A stretch of 64,000 bases of DNA. Source: Xanthobacteraceae bacterium (GTDB lineage Bacteria > Pseudomonadota > Alphaproteobacteria > Rhizobiales > Xanthobacteraceae). The translations under genes were made by a program, and so were the position numbers. Every line of letters begins with the position of its first letter. The first letter of the stretch is position 1. The notes under the pieces are model-generated. The model did no database searches and was not told the origin of the DNA. It saw only the letters and a list, made by a program, of their open reading frames with translations. The stretch spans positions 62,001-126,000 of the forward strand of contig JAQSWY010000003.1 in NCBI GenBank assembly GCA_029266425.1, in the 5' to 3' direction. This document shows, one piece after another, positions 55,478 to 64,000 of this stretch.

Positions 55478-56265
55478 TCGGCGGCGACGAACGGCCCGCC
55501 CTGGTACTTCACCGCCGGGTCTTCCATGTCGCGCGTGTCGCCATCCGGGATGACGACATCCTTGAAGCTCTCGGCATTGTCCTGCGGGCGGTAATCCACA
55601 TTCGGCGCTGCCGCATTGCTCCACCAGGAGCGGTCATTGTTCGACACGCCATAAAGGATGGTGCAGCCAAGCCTGGGAGCGTTGAAGCACGCCTCTATCA
55701 GGCGCAGCAGATCCTCATAGCTGTGCCAGGTGGAGAGATGGCGCGGATCGATGGGATCCAGCCGCGCGGTGCCGATGCGCAGGCATGCGCTCTCCACGCC
55801 GTATTTGTCGTAATAGAGGCTCGCAAGATCCTCGCCGAATGCCTTGGACACGCCATAGAGCGAGTCCGGTCGGGTGCGCACATTGGCGTCCAGCCGGTCG
55901 TCACGCGTGTAGAAGCCGATGGCGTGGTTCGAACTGGCATAGACGATGGGGCCCGCACCGAAGCGGCGCGCGGCCTCATATACATTGTAGGTGCCGAGAA
56001 TATTGGACGACAGGATCTGGTCGAAACTGGTCTCGTAGGAGATGCCGCCGAAATGGATGATGCGCCCGGCGCCCTCCACGAGGCGGTCCACCGCCGCGGC
56101 GTCCGCGAGATCGGCGATGATGATTTCCTCGCCGGGCAAAGCCGGTCCGAAATCGACGATATCGGTCGAGCGCAGGGCGCCGTATGTCTCGATCAGCCGG
56201 GGGCGCAGCCACTTTCCGAGGATGCCGCCCGCGCCGGTGAACAAGGTAGGACGGTCATTCGCCAT
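55456..56265 (-). CDS. Uronate dehydrogenase-like NAD-dependent oxidoreductase
   Basis: A 269-residue short-chain dehydrogenase with GAGGILG at 11-17, YASSNHAIGFY at 109-119 and Tyr137/Lys141 in LYGVSKAFGED. These segments are typical of uronate dehydrogenases, which oxidise hexuronates to aldarolactones. Its 3' end overlaps the convergent PLP-enzyme gene by 22 bp. Motif copy F lies 55 bp upstream. Its lactone product would suit the SMP-30 lactonase of the same putative regulon. Confidence 0.88.
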   Translation of the reverse strand: MANDRPTLFTGAGGILGKWLRPRLIETYGALRSTDIVDFGPALPGEEIIIADLADAAAVDRLVEGAGRIIHFGGISYETSFDQILSSNILGTYNVYEAARRFGAGPIVYASSNHAIGFYTRDDRLDANVRTRPDSLYGVSKAFGEDLASLYYDKYGVESACLRIGTARLDPIDPRHLSTWHSYEDLLRLIEACFNAPRLGCTILYGVSNNDRSWWSNAAAPNVDYRPQDNAESFKDVVIPDGDTRDMEDPAVKYQGGPFVAADYVRRKA

Positions 56266-56319
56266 TGGCGGAGCCCTTCAGCAAACCTGAGGCCGGCGTC
56301 TGCGGCCGGAATCGACAAC

Positions 56320-56335
56320 TTGTAAGACGATTTTA
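56320..56335 (+). promoter_or_regulatory. GntR-regulon motif, copy F
   Basis: TTGTAAGACGATTTTA lies upstream of the uronate dehydrogenase gene. It contains a full FadR-type core TTGTAAGACGA. Confidence 0.65.
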
Positions 56336-57176
56336 TAAGACTGTCCCCGCTAAACAATGCCTTCGGCAATATTTGCCCAGGGGGCCTTCACAACAGATCT
56401 TCCGAGCCGATAGCCGAGGAGATCAGCAACGCGACCGAGCGCACTTCGGCGACCTTCTGACGCTCGGCCACTCCGCAATCTTGCGAGAATATGAGCTGGC
56501 TGTGACCACAGCAGAATCGTCCACATCGATTCGCTGCTGACAGAACGTAAGCTGTATCTGATCGACTCAGGGCATCGGTAGTCTCTGTGCCCATTGTTAA
56601 CGAATGGCGTCGCGAGGCCCGAACGTGAACTAGCGCCCAAGTAACATTTGCAAAGTCCACGCCGCAGAGTCGCACGAGGACACCCAGTGCAAGATTGGGG
56701 TGAACATGGGCGTCAGGCATAGGATCGAAGCGCAGGCAATGCCAGTGTCCGCTCGCGCTCGGTGCAAAGTACCGCTTCTGGCGCAACTGTACCTCGCGGT
56801 CGGGCGCCGCATGAGCGGCGGCGAACAGGCGCATCGGAACTCGCCTCGGACTCTATAACCGGCAGGTTGGGCCGAGCACCGCGCGCAAATGTCAGCTGAA
56901 TGGCTTAGGTACAATTCCAATGCTGCCAATACGCATAGAAGAGCCGTCTCGTCACCAGTGTGCTCGACCTCGAGTATCTTTTCGCCATCGCGCACGGCAA
57001 ATCGCAACACCGATGTCCGTCTCCATAACCTTGATCGGATCATCTAGGACCGGGTTGAATTCGCTCTCCATGGCGGCGCCTCCCCATCAGAAAAGCGTTC
57101 GTGCTGAGAGGAACACGACTGTTTTCTTTGTCCCGCCGTTTTTCCCGAAATCTGCCCGAAGTCGCCTCCAAACCTA
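56336..57176. other. Region without a recognisable gene at the tRNA end of the island
   Basis: About 840 bp. Overlapping minus-strand frames at 57043-56630 (with FAVRDGEKILEVEHTGDETA) and 56834-56388 are open but match nothing I know. The first could be a short accessory protein of a mobile element that has lost its frame. Codon use looks less regular than in neighbouring genes. Confidence 0.4.
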
Positions 57177-57244
57177 TGATTAAGTATATGAGATGATTAA
57201 CGACTTTTCGCTGGTGCGGACGACGGGACTCGAACCCGTAAGCC
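57177..57244. mobile_element. Attachment-like site at the tRNA-Leu 3' end
   Basis: This segment includes the 3' end of tRNA-Leu and about 35 bp downstream of it, and matches 13131-13194 in the same orientation. tRNA 3' ends are the usual target of tyrosine recombinases. Confidence 0.6.
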
Positions 57245-57298
57245 CTTAAGGGCGCAAGATTTTAAGTCTCGTGCGTCTACCAGTTTCGCCACGTCCGC
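57212..57298 (-). tRNA. tRNA-Leu (anticodon UAA)
   Basis: The acceptor arms GCGGACG and CGTCCGC pair over 7 bp. The D-arm region GTGGCGAAACTGGTAGAC, anticodon arm CGAGA-CTTAAAA-TCTTG (anticodon TAA), long variable arm GCGCCCTTAAGGGCT and T-arm ACGGGTTCGAGTCCCGT are all present. CCA is encoded. The variable arm is that of a class II leucine tRNA. Confidence 0.95.
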
Positions 57299-57385
57299 AA
57301 GGCGCGCGCACCATGACGCGACGGCGGGATTCCGGCAAGGGTTGGGTGGGAACTGTCCTCAAGGGCCGAAGCTCGTTTCTATCCG

Positions 57386-57507
57386 CGCGACCTCATCCTG
57401 AGGTGCCTGGCAACCGCCGGGCCTCGAAGGATGCTCGCCGCGATGGCCGTCTTCTACTTCAACATCCTTCGAGGCCGCCTGCGGCGGCACCCCAGGATGA
57501 GGTCGCG
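57386..57507. repeat. Rhizobial-type palindromic repeat (CCTCATCCTGAGG family)
   Basis: The ends CGCGACCTCATCCTGAGGTG and its inverted partner (CAGGATGAGGTCGCG) enclose CCTCGAAGGATG and its inverted partner CATCCTTCGAGG. A close relative lies at 62618-62737. Such elements are common in Hyphomicrobiales genomes. Confidence 0.85.
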
Positions 57508-57521
57508 AGTAAGGTGCCCTC

Positions 57522-59216
57522 TCAGCTCAACCCACCAATAAACCCGTCCTCGTCGACGAAGATCTGCTCGGCCGCGGGGCGCGAGGGCAGGCCCGGCATG
57601 GTCATCACGTCGCCGCACAGCACCACCACGAAGCCGGCGCCGGCGGAGAGCCGCACCTCGCGCACCGGCAGCACGAAGCCGTGCGGGGTGCCGCGTTGGG
57701 TCGGATCGGCGGTGAAGCTGAATTGCGTCTTCGCCATGCACACCGGCAGATCGCCGAAGCCCTGCGCCTCGAAATCAGCGAGCCGGGCCAGCGCGGCAGG
57801 CTCGAACGCCACCGCGCCAGCGCGGTAGATGCGCCGCGCGATGGTCTCGATCTTCTGCACCAGCGGCAACTCATCGGCATAGAGCGGGCGATAGGCGGAA
57901 GGCATCTCGGCAAGACGGACCACATCGGCGGCGAGCGCGCTCGCGCCCTTCGACCCGTCGGCCCAATGCGTGCACAGATGCACGTCGGCGCCCACCGCGC
58001 GGCACGCCGCCTCGACCGCCGCGATCTCCGCGGGCGTGTCACCGGTGAAGCGGTTGATGGCGACCACCACCGGCACGCCGAACGCCTTCATATTCTCGAT
58101 GTGCCGCACAAGGTTGCCCGCCCCGCTCTCGACCGCGGCGACATCCTCCGGCCCGAGATCCTTCTGCGCGACGCCGCCATGCATCTTCAGCGCCCGCACG
58201 GTGGCGACGATGACCACCACGGACGGGTGCAGACCGGCCTGCCGGCACTTGATGTCGAGGAACTTCTCCGCGCCGAGATCGGCCCCGAAGCCAGCCTCCG
58301 TCACCACGAAATCGGCGAGTCCGAGCGCTGTGCGGGTGGCGATCACGGAATTGCAGCCATGGGCGATATTGGCGAACGGCCCGCCATGGACGAGGGCCGG
58401 CGTGCCCTCCAGCGTCTGCACCAGGTTCGGCTGGAAGGCGTCGCGCAGCAGGGCGACCAGCGAGCCGGTGACATTGAGCTGCCCCGCGGTGACCGCCTTG
58501 CGCGCGCGGGTCTGCGCCACCACCATGCGCCCGAGCCGCTCCTCGAGATCGGCCAGCGAACGGGCGAGGCAGAAGATCGCCATCACCTCGCTGGCAACCG
58601 TGATGTCGAAGCCGTCCTCGCGTGGAAAGCCGTTGGAGACGCCGCCAAGCCCTACCGTGACGCGGCGCAGCGCCCGGTCATTGAGGTCGATCACCCGGCG
58701 CCAGGAGATGCGGCGCACGTCGATGTCGAGGGCATTGCCCCAATAGAGATGGTTGTCGATCGTCGCGGCGAGCAGATTATGCGCCGCGGTGATGGCGTGC
58801 AGGTCGCCGGTGAAGTGCAGGTTGATCTCCTGCATCGGCACGATCTGCGCGTGCCCGCCGCCAGTCGCCCCTCCCTTGGAGCCGAACACCGGGCCCAGGC
58901 TCGGCTCGCGCAGCGCAATCGCCACCCGCTTGCCGGCGGCCTTCAGCGCATCGCCGAGGCCGATCGTGGTCGTGGTCTTGCCCTCGCCCGCCGGGGTCGG
59001 ATTGATGGCGGTGACGAGCACCAGCTTGCCCCTGGGATGGGCTTCGGCCTTGCGGGCGAAATCAAGGTCGATCTTCGCCTTGTACGGCCCGTAGCGATAG
59101 AGATCGGCAGCCGGAATGCCGAGTGCAGCGCCGATCTCCTCGATCGGGCGGGGGGTGATGGAGGCCGCAATGGCGGCGTCGCTGCCGGGATCGACCGTGC
59201 GTGCCGCCAGTTTCAT
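57522..59216 (-). CDS. fhs: Formate-tetrahydrofolate ligase
   Basis: A 564-residue enzyme that makes 10-formyltetrahydrofolate from formate, ATP and THF. The ATP loop [19 protein letters not shown] and the family motifs [18 protein letters not shown] and [13 protein letters not shown] are intact, and the C-terminal [16 protein letters not shown] is standard. The ATG at 59216 has GGGAG upstream; an in-frame extension to 59288 is unlikely. The enzyme feeds one-carbon units to purines or formate oxidation. Confidence 0.97.
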   Translation of the reverse strand: MKLAARTVDPGSDAAIAASITPRPIEEIGAALGIPAADLYRYGPYKAKIDLDFARKAEAHPRGKLVLVTAINPTPAGEGKTTTTIGLGDALKAAGKRVAIALREPSLGPVFGSKGGATGGGHAQIVPMQEINLHFTGDLHAITAAHNLLAATIDNHLYWGNALDIDVRRISWRRVIDLNDRALRRVTVGLGGVSNGFPREDGFDITVASEVMAIFCLARSLADLEERLGRMVVAQTRARKAVTAGQLNVTGSLVALLRDAFQPNLVQTLEGTPALVHGGPFANIAHGCNSVIATRTALGLADFVVTEAGFGADLGAEKFLDIKCRQAGLHPSVVVIVATVRALKMHGGVAQKDLGPEDVAAVESGAGNLVRHIENMKAFGVPVVVAINRFTGDTPAEIAAVEAACRAVGADVHLCTHWADGSKGASALAADVVRLAEMPSAYRPLYADELPLVQKIETIARRIYRAGAVAFEPAALARLADFEAQGFGDLPVCMAKTQFSFTADPTQRGTPHGFVLPVREVRLSAGAGFVVVLCGDVMTMPGLPSRPAAEQIFVDEDGFIGGLS

Positions 59217-59284
59217 GATTGCTGCTCTCCCTTTGGAATCCCCATCAACTAGCCGGTCTGCCGCTTCCGGTTCAAGTCGCGGGA

Positions 59285-59791
59285 TCACGCCACGCCGTCG
59301 CGGATCGGAGGCTGGAATGACAGGCCCATGTCCCAGGGGAAATAGATCCAGGTGTCCTGGCTCACTTCGGTGATGAAGGTATCGACCACCGGCCGCCCGA
59401 GCGGCTTGGCATAGACGGTGGCGTAGTGCGCCTTGGGGAGCATGGCGCGCACCATGCTGACGGTCTTGCCGGTGTCGACCAGATCATCGACCACCAGGAG
59501 CCCCTGCCCGCCCTCCCCGGCAGCCTCGGTCACCACCTGGGCGATCGGCTTCAGCACCTCCATCTCGCCCTGTTTCGTGTAGTCGTGATAGCTGGCGATG
59601 CACACCGTCTCGATCAGGCGGACGCCAAGCTCGCGCGCGACGATGGCGGCCGGTACCAGCCCGCCGCGGGTGATGCACACCAGGCCGGTGAACGGCCCGG
59701 CACCGGCAAGGCGCCAGGCAAGGGCGCGGGCGTCGCGGTGGAACTGGTCCCAGGAGACGGGGAAGGCTTTCTGCTGGCGGGGATCGGACAT
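59285..59791 (-). CDS. gpt: Xanthine phosphoribosyltransferase
   Basis: A 168-residue PRTase of the Gpt type. The PRPP loop is [11 protein letters not shown], and [17 protein letters not shown] and IYFPWDMG complete the pattern. It salvages xanthine and guanine with PRPP. The length and ends match the family. Confidence 0.94.
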   Translation of the reverse strand: MSDPRQQKAFPVSWDQFHRDARALAWRLAGAGPFTGLVCITRGGLVPAAIVARELGVRLIETVCIASYHDYTKQGEMEVLKPIAQVVTEAAGEGGQGLLVVDDLVDTGKTVSMVRAMLPKAHYATVYAKPLGRPVVDTFITEVSQDTWIYFPWDMGLSFQPPIRDGVA

Positions 59792-59897
59792 GAACGCGGC
59801 TCCTCGGCCGGGCGGAAGGCGCCGGGCCGTGCCGCGATCAATAGCCGGAGCCGCCGCGGCGCTCCAGAGGCACGCGGCAATACCCCCAATCCTGCGG

Positions 59898-60104
59898 TCA
59901 GGGCCGGCCGCCGCAGTGGCCGCAATTGTGGGCGATGCTCATGCGTCGGATGATGGCGCGAAGCGGGGCCTTCGCCTCGTCCCGCTCGGCAGCGGCGAGG
60001 TCGCGCCGGCGCGCGGCAATACGGGCCTCGACGAGCGCATCGAGGGAATCGGCGAGCGTGGCGGCGGCGACCGGGCGTGTGGGGTGCATGGGGACCTTGG
60101 ACAT
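59898..60104 (-). CDS. Small uncharacterised protein with a CGHCGG tail
   Basis: A 68-residue product with a perfect AGGAGG 8 bp before the ATG at 60104, so translation is very likely. The body is a charged Ala/Arg/Asp/Glu helix ([20 protein letters not shown]) and the C-terminus is [14 protein letters not shown], a possible metal-binding CxxC. I do not recognise a family. Confidence 0.6.
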   Translation of the reverse strand: MSKVPMHPTRPVAAATLADSLDALVEARIAARRRDLAAAERDEAKAPLRAIIRRMSIAHNCGHCGGRP

Positions 60105-60236
60105 GATCGGCCTCCTATCCAGGGATGAGGGCAAGTCTCGTTCCGATCCTCGTCCCTATCCCGCCCGGCGGCTGTGACGGCGATCACGCTCCGGCGGAAT
60201 GCCGCGCGGCCCGCCGGAACCCGCGAAAGGCCCGCC

Positions 60237-60977
60237 TCAGCGCGGCAGGCTCGCCAGCATCTCCCTCACCGCCGCCAGCGCCGCGGCGAGCTTTCCTTCA
60301 TCGCGCGAGCGCACCACCAGATTGGCGTTCGGCCGGCCTTCCTCGTCCTGAAACGGATAGCTGCCGATCGACACCTCGGGATGCGCCGCCGCGATCGCCG
60401 CCAGCGGCCCGCCGATGTCGCCCTCCTTGGCATCGGCGCGCACCGTCTCGGCGAGCATGCGCACCCCGGTCTTCAGCTTGGGCGCCACTTCGTCGAGCAT
60501 GGCCTGCATGATGGTCGGCACGCCGGCCATGACGATGACGTTGCCGATCCAGAAGCCCGGCGCCTTCGACACCTTGTTCGCCACCAGCTCGGCGCCGGCC
60601 GGGATCCGCGCCATGCGCAGGCGGGCCTCATTGAGGTCGGCCTCGGGAATGCGCTCCAGCAGCATGGCGCGGGCACGCGGATCGACACCGATGGAGACGC
60701 CGAACGCCTTCGCCACCGCATCCGCGGTAATGTCATCATGCGTCGGCCCGATGCCGCCGGTGGTGAAGACATAGGTGTAGCGCGCCCGCATCGCGTTGAG
60801 CGCGGCGACGATCTCGTCCTCGATATCCGGCACCACCCTCACCTCGGAGAGATCGATGCCGATCGCGGTGAGGTATTCGGCGATGTAGCCGATGTTCCTG
60901 TCCTTGGTCCGACCGGAGAGGATCTCATCCCCGATCACCAGCAGCCCCGCGCTCACCGGACCTGTCGTGTCACTCAT
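60237..60977 (-). CDS. CinA-like molybdopterin-binding domain protein
   Basis: A 246-residue protein with the MoCF/CinA N-terminal motifs LLVIGDEILSGRTKDRN and FTTGGIGPTHDDITADAVAK. It lacks the C-terminal nicotinamide-nucleotide amidase domain of full CinA, so it is the short form. Members act in pyridine-nucleotide clean-up (ADP-ribose pyrophosphatase activity). It stands alone between a small gene and the divergent ATP-grasp gene. Confidence 0.9.
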   Translation of the reverse strand: MSDTTGPVSAGLLVIGDEILSGRTKDRNIGYIAEYLTAIGIDLSEVRVVPDIEDEIVAALNAMRARYTYVFTTGGIGPTHDDITADAVAKAFGVSIGVDPRARAMLLERIPEADLNEARLRMARIPAGAELVANKVSKAPGFWIGNVIVMAGVPTIMQAMLDEVAPKLKTGVRMLAETVRADAKEGDIGGPLAAIAAAHPEVSIGSYPFQDEEGRPNANLVVRSRDEGKLAAALAAVREMLASLPR

Positions 60978-61181
60978 GCGATTCCCTCCCCCACCTCAGT
61001 CGCTTCGCCAATCCCGTCGCCGCAAATGAACGCAAGCCGCGCAGCAGGCAAGGGCAATGCGCCTCACAAATGGGCATTCCGGCCTCCTTGCCGCGAATAT
61101 CGCCGCCTGCACTGGCCCGCCTCTTCCGCTGGCACGCGGTTTGTAGCTAACTAGCCTGCGCAGGGGAGTAGATGTGCACCG

Positions 61182-62603
61182 ATGACCGTCGCGTTCGACG
61201 AAATGACCAATACGGACGGTTCCATCCGCTCCGCCTATGCCGCCCTCTCGCGCTGGCTCCGTGAAGTCCCGCCCGACGTACTCGACTACCGCCGCAAGGA
61301 AGCGGAATTCATCTTCCGCCGCATCGGCATCACCTTCGCCGTCTATGGCGACACCGACGCGCAGGAACGGCTGATCCCGTTTGACATCATCCCGCGCATC
61401 CTCACCGGCGAGGAATGGAAGCGCCTGTCGCGCGGCCTCGAGCAGCGCACCAAGGCGCTGAATCTCTATATCAAGGACGTCTATTCCAAGCGCGAGATCC
61501 TGAAAGCCGGCGTCGTCCCGGAGGATCTCGTCTACCAGAACCCGGTGTTCCGCCCGGAGATGAACGGCCAGAAGGTGCCGCACGATCTCTATGTGCACAT
61601 TGCCGGCATCGACGTGGTGCGCATCGACGCCGAGACCTTCTATGTGCTGGAGGACAATGCCCGCACCCCGTCCGGCGTCTCCTACATGCTGGAGAACCGC
61701 GAGATCATGATGCGGCTCTTCCCGGAGCTGTTCGCGGACAATCGCGTGGCGCCGGTGGAGAACTACACCGACGAATTGCTGGCGACGCTCAAATCGCTCG
61801 CCCCGGTGACGGCGACCTCCGACCCGAACGTCGTGGTGCTCACCCCGGGCATCTACAATTCGGCCTATTACGAGCACTCCTTCCTCGCCGACAAGCTTGG
61901 CGTCGAGCTGGTGGAAGGGCGCGACCTCTTCATCCGCAACGACGTCGTCTATATGCGCACCACCGAGGGGCCGAAGCGGGTCGACGTCATCTATCGCCGG
62001 CTCGACGACGATTTCATCGACCCCCTCGCCTTCCGCCCGGACAGCGTGCTCGGCGTGCCGGGGCTGATGAGCGCATATCACGCCGGCAACGTCACGCTGA
62101 CCAATGCGGTCGGCACCGGCGTCGCCGACGACAAGGCGGTCTACAGCTACATGCCGGAGATCGTCCGCTTCTATCTCGGCGAAGAGCCGCTCCTGAAGAA
62201 CGTGCCGACCTGGCGCTGCCGCGAGGCCGATCACCTCAAATACGTGCTCGACCATCTGGACGAGCTGGTGGTGAAGGAAGTCCACGGTTCCGGCGGTTAC
62301 GGCATGCTGATCGGCCCGAGGGCCGACAAGGCCCAGATCGAACTGTTCCGCGCCAAGCTGAAGCAGGATCCGAGCAACTTCATCGCCCAGCCGACGCTGG
62401 CGCTCTCCACCTGCCCGACCTTCGTCGAGGAGGGCATCGCGCCGCGCCACGTCGATCTCAGGCCCTTCGTGCTGACGGGCCGCGACCGGGTGCGCATCGT
62501 GCCGGGCGGGCTGACGCGGGTGGCGCTGGAGGCCGGCTCGCTGGTGGTGAATTCGAGCCAGGGCGGCGGGACCAAGGACACCTGGGTGCTGGAGGAGAGT
62601 TGA
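61182..62603 (+). CDS. Circularly permuted ATP-grasp type 2 protein
   Basis: A 473-residue protein of the DUF404/DUF407 (CP_ATPgrasp) family. Typical segments are GITFAVYGDTDAQERLIPFD, YVLEDNARTPSGVSYMLENR, EVHGSGGYGMLIGP and DLRPFVLTG. These proteins usually occur with an alpha-E protein and a transglutaminase-like protein, and are thought to make a peptide-like product. Here the alpha-E gene lies at 63395, separated by a repeat and a LysE gene. Confidence 0.92.
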   Translation: MTVAFDEMTNTDGSIRSAYAALSRWLREVPPDVLDYRRKEAEFIFRRIGITFAVYGDTDAQERLIPFDIIPRILTGEEWKRLSRGLEQRTKALNLYIKDVYSKREILKAGVVPEDLVYQNPVFRPEMNGQKVPHDLYVHIAGIDVVRIDAETFYVLEDNARTPSGVSYMLENREIMMRLFPELFADNRVAPVENYTDELLATLKSLAPVTATSDPNVVVLTPGIYNSAYYEHSFLADKLGVELVEGRDLFIRNDVVYMRTTEGPKRVDVIYRRLDDDFIDPLAFRPDSVLGVPGLMSAYHAGNVTLTNAVGTGVADDKAVYSYMPEIVRFYLGEEPLLKNVPTWRCREADHLKYVLDHLDELVVKEVHGSGGYGMLIGPRADKAQIELFRAKLKQDPSNFIAQPTLALSTCPTFVEEGIAPRHVDLRPFVLTGRDRVRIVPGGLTRVALEAGSLVVNSSQGGGTKDTWVLEES

Positions 62604-62617
62604 GCGGCAGGAAATGA

Positions 62618-62737
62618 CGACCTCATCCTGAGGTGCGAGCGCAGCTCGCCTCGAAGGATGCTGAAGCAGAAGACGGCCATCGGAGGCGCACATCCTTCGC
62701 GGCCCGGCTGGCGCCGGGCACCTCAGGATGAGGTCGC
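62618..62737. repeat. Rhizobial-type palindromic repeat, second copy
   Basis: The ends CGACCTCATCCTGAGGTGCG and CACCTCAGGATGAGGTCG pair, with inner GAAGGATG and CATCCTTCG arms. It is the same family as 57386-57507 and lies between the ATP-grasp and LysE genes. Confidence 0.85.
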
Positions 62738-62761
62738 TTCATAGGATCAAGGGGGTAAACA

Positions 62762-63385
62762 ATGCCGATCGAAACCTGGCTGGCCTTCGTCGCCGCCTCC
62801 GCCGTGCTGCTGTTGATACCGGGCCCGACCATCCTCCTGGTGGTCTCCTATGCGCTCGGCCAGGGCCGTCGTGTGGCGCTGCCGGTCGCCACCGGCGTTG
62901 CGCTCGGCGACTTCACCGCGATGACGCTCTCCATGCTCGGTCTCGGCGCACTGCTGGCGGCATCGGCCACGCTCTTCACCGTGTTGAAGTGGATCGGCGC
63001 GCTCTATCTCATCTGGCTCGGCATCAAGCTGTGGCGCGCCGCCGGCACCGGTGCCATCCCCGAGGCACGCGCCGACGGGTCGCCTTTGAAGATGCTGGCG
63101 CACGCCTGGCTGGTCACCGCGCTTAATCCGAAGAGCCTCACCTTCTTCGTCGCCTTCCTGCCGCAGTTCCTCGATCCGACAGGCGACTGGCTCACCCAGA
63201 TGGCGATCTTCGAGGCGACCTTCCTGACGCTCGCCGCCGCCAACGCCTTCGGCTACGCGCTGGTCGCCGGCAGGCTGCGCGGCGCGCTTCGCAGCCCGCG
63301 CATCATCGCCGCCATCAACCGCACCGGCGGCACCCTACTGATCGGCGCGGGGCTCGCCACCCTCGCCTGGCGCAACGCGAAATAG
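62762..63385 (+). CDS. LysE/RhtB-family amino acid exporter
   Basis: A 207-residue membrane protein with the family start LLLIPGPTILLVVSYALGQG, then GVALGDFTAMTLSMLGLGAL and LNPKSLTFFVAFLPQFLD. Six hydrophobic segments are visible. It exports an amino acid or homoserine lactone-like compound. It is placed between the two halves of an ATP-grasp/alpha-E pair and may be an insertion. Confidence 0.9.
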   Translation: MPIETWLAFVAASAVLLLIPGPTILLVVSYALGQGRRVALPVATGVALGDFTAMTLSMLGLGALLAASATLFTVLKWIGALYLIWLGIKLWRAAGTGAIPEARADGSPLKMLAHAWLVTALNPKSLTFFVAFLPQFLDPTGDWLTQMAIFEATFLTLAAANAFGYALVAGRLRGALRSPRIIAAINRTGGTLLIGAGLATLAWRNAK

Positions 63386-63394
63386 AAGCGACCC

Positions 63395-64000
63395 ATGCTG
63401 TCCCGTACCGCCGACAATCTCTATTGGCTGGCCCGCTACATGGAACGGGCCGAATGCCTCGCCCGCATCCTCGACGTCACCCAGCGCCTCGCGCAATTGC
63501 CGGCGGCCTATGGCGGCTCGACCAATGAGTGGAACTCGGCGCTGCTGACCGCCGGCTGCGAGGATATTTTCGCCCGGGTCCACGGCGACGAGGTGAACGA
63601 GAAGAACGTCGTGTCCTTCCTCGCCTTCGCTCCCGAGAACCCGTCCTCGATCCGCAACTGCTTCGAGATCGCGCGCACCAATGCGCGCTCGGTACGAACC
63701 GCGCTCACCATGGAGATGTGGGAGACCATCAACTCCGCCTGGCTGGAGCTGAAGCGCTATTCGACCAAAAACATGACGCGCGAGGAGCTGGCGCGCTTCC
63801 TCTCCTTCGTGAAGGAGACCTCGCTGCGCTTCGACGGCGCCGCCTACCGCACGATGCTGCGCAACGACGCCTTCTGGTTCGCCCGCATCGGCATGTATGT
63901 CGAGCGCGCCGACAACACCGCGCGCATCCTCGATGTGAAGTACCACGTGCTGCTACCGGAATCCGAGCATGTCGGCGGGCCGCTCGATTATTTCCAGTGG
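63395..64000 (+). CDS. Alpha-E domain protein (DUF403), 5' part
   Basis: The frame starts at ATG 63395 and is still open at the window end (202 codons). It begins MLSRTADNLYWLARYMERAE, a hallmark of the alpha-E family, with a second ARIGMYVERADNTARILDVK repeat. The partner is the ATP-grasp protein at 61182. The C-terminal part lies outside the window. Confidence 0.92.
   Translation, partial: MLSRTADNLYWLARYMERAECLARILDVTQRLAQLPAAYGGSTNEWNSALLTAGCEDIFARVHGDEVNEKNVVSFLAFAPENPSSIRNCFEIARTNARSVRTALTMEMWETINSAWLELKRYSTKNMTREELARFLSFVKETSLRFDGAAYRTMLRNDAFWFARIGMYVERADNTARILDVKYHVLLPESEHVGGPLDYFQW

Noticed and set aside
56388-57043. Two overlapping minus-strand genes beside the tRNA
   Set aside because: The frames are open but overlap heavily, lack recognisable domains and show no good ribosome sites, so I report the region as unassigned.

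Overview
The window is about 64 kb of high-GC DNA. REP-type palindromes (2831, 49924, 57386, 62618), the protein families and the gene style fit an alphaproteobacterium of the Hyphomicrobiales, perhaps near the Xanthobacteraceae. That placement is inference; no rRNA gene is present to fix it.

Left flank (1-13.1 kb): the 3' part of putA, a small TPR protein, an S1/P1-type nuclease, and a nickel/cobalt module (CsoR/RcnR-type sensor, NicO/RcnA-type exporter with a His-rich loop, tandem operator). A DedA/YqaA-like membrane protein follows. A minus-strand surface-polysaccharide operon then carries a UXS-like epimerase, two family 2 glycosyltransferases and an ABC exporter. From 11.1 to 13.1 kb the DNA is scarred: a partial copy of the epimerase 5' end, a frameshifted DNA-methyltransferase relic, an intact NUDIX gene and a ParA-like relic.

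Candidate island (13.13-57.24 kb): a segment at 13131-13194 resembles the 3' end and downstream flank of the tRNA-Leu(UAA) gene at 57212-57298, in the same orientation. A tyrosine-recombinase pseudogene lies just inside it. The roughly 44 kb between is mostly catabolic and transport genes in four blocks. (1) 15.1-25.4 kb is a TetR-controlled module: TIM-barrel isomerase, shikimate-dehydrogenase-like protein, DUF993 protein, CoA-transferase, MaoC-type hydratase and a UgpC-type sugar ABC transporter. Three copies of one 18-bp operator lie in front of its three transcription units. (2) 27.0-34.1 kb holds a tripartite tricarboxylate transporter (tctCBA), a divergent GntR-type regulator and an aconitase-family hydratase. 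(3) 34.1-40.0 kb is a zone of broken genes: TetR and GntR tails, IS1182- and IS91-type remnants, an enolase-superfamily pseudogene and a ruined ribose-type ABC operon with only its ATPase intact. (4) 40.0-56.3 kb is a largely intact module with a peptide-family ABC transporter, SMP-30 lactonase, GntR regulator, RraA-like protein, TMADH-like flavoprotein, RidA, D-serine-dehydratase-like PLP enzyme, SelA/DgaE-like PLP enzyme and uronate dehydrogenase. A shared 16-bp motif lies before nearly every unit, which suggests one regulon for a sugar-acid or amino-sugar-acid substrate.

Right flank (57.2-64 kb): tRNA-Leu, formate-tetrahydrofolate ligase, xanthine phosphoribosyltransferase, a 68-residue CGHCGG-tailed protein, a CinA-like protein, a circularly permuted ATP-grasp protein, a LysE-type exporter and the start of an alpha-E domain protein. 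These look like ordinary chromosomal genes.
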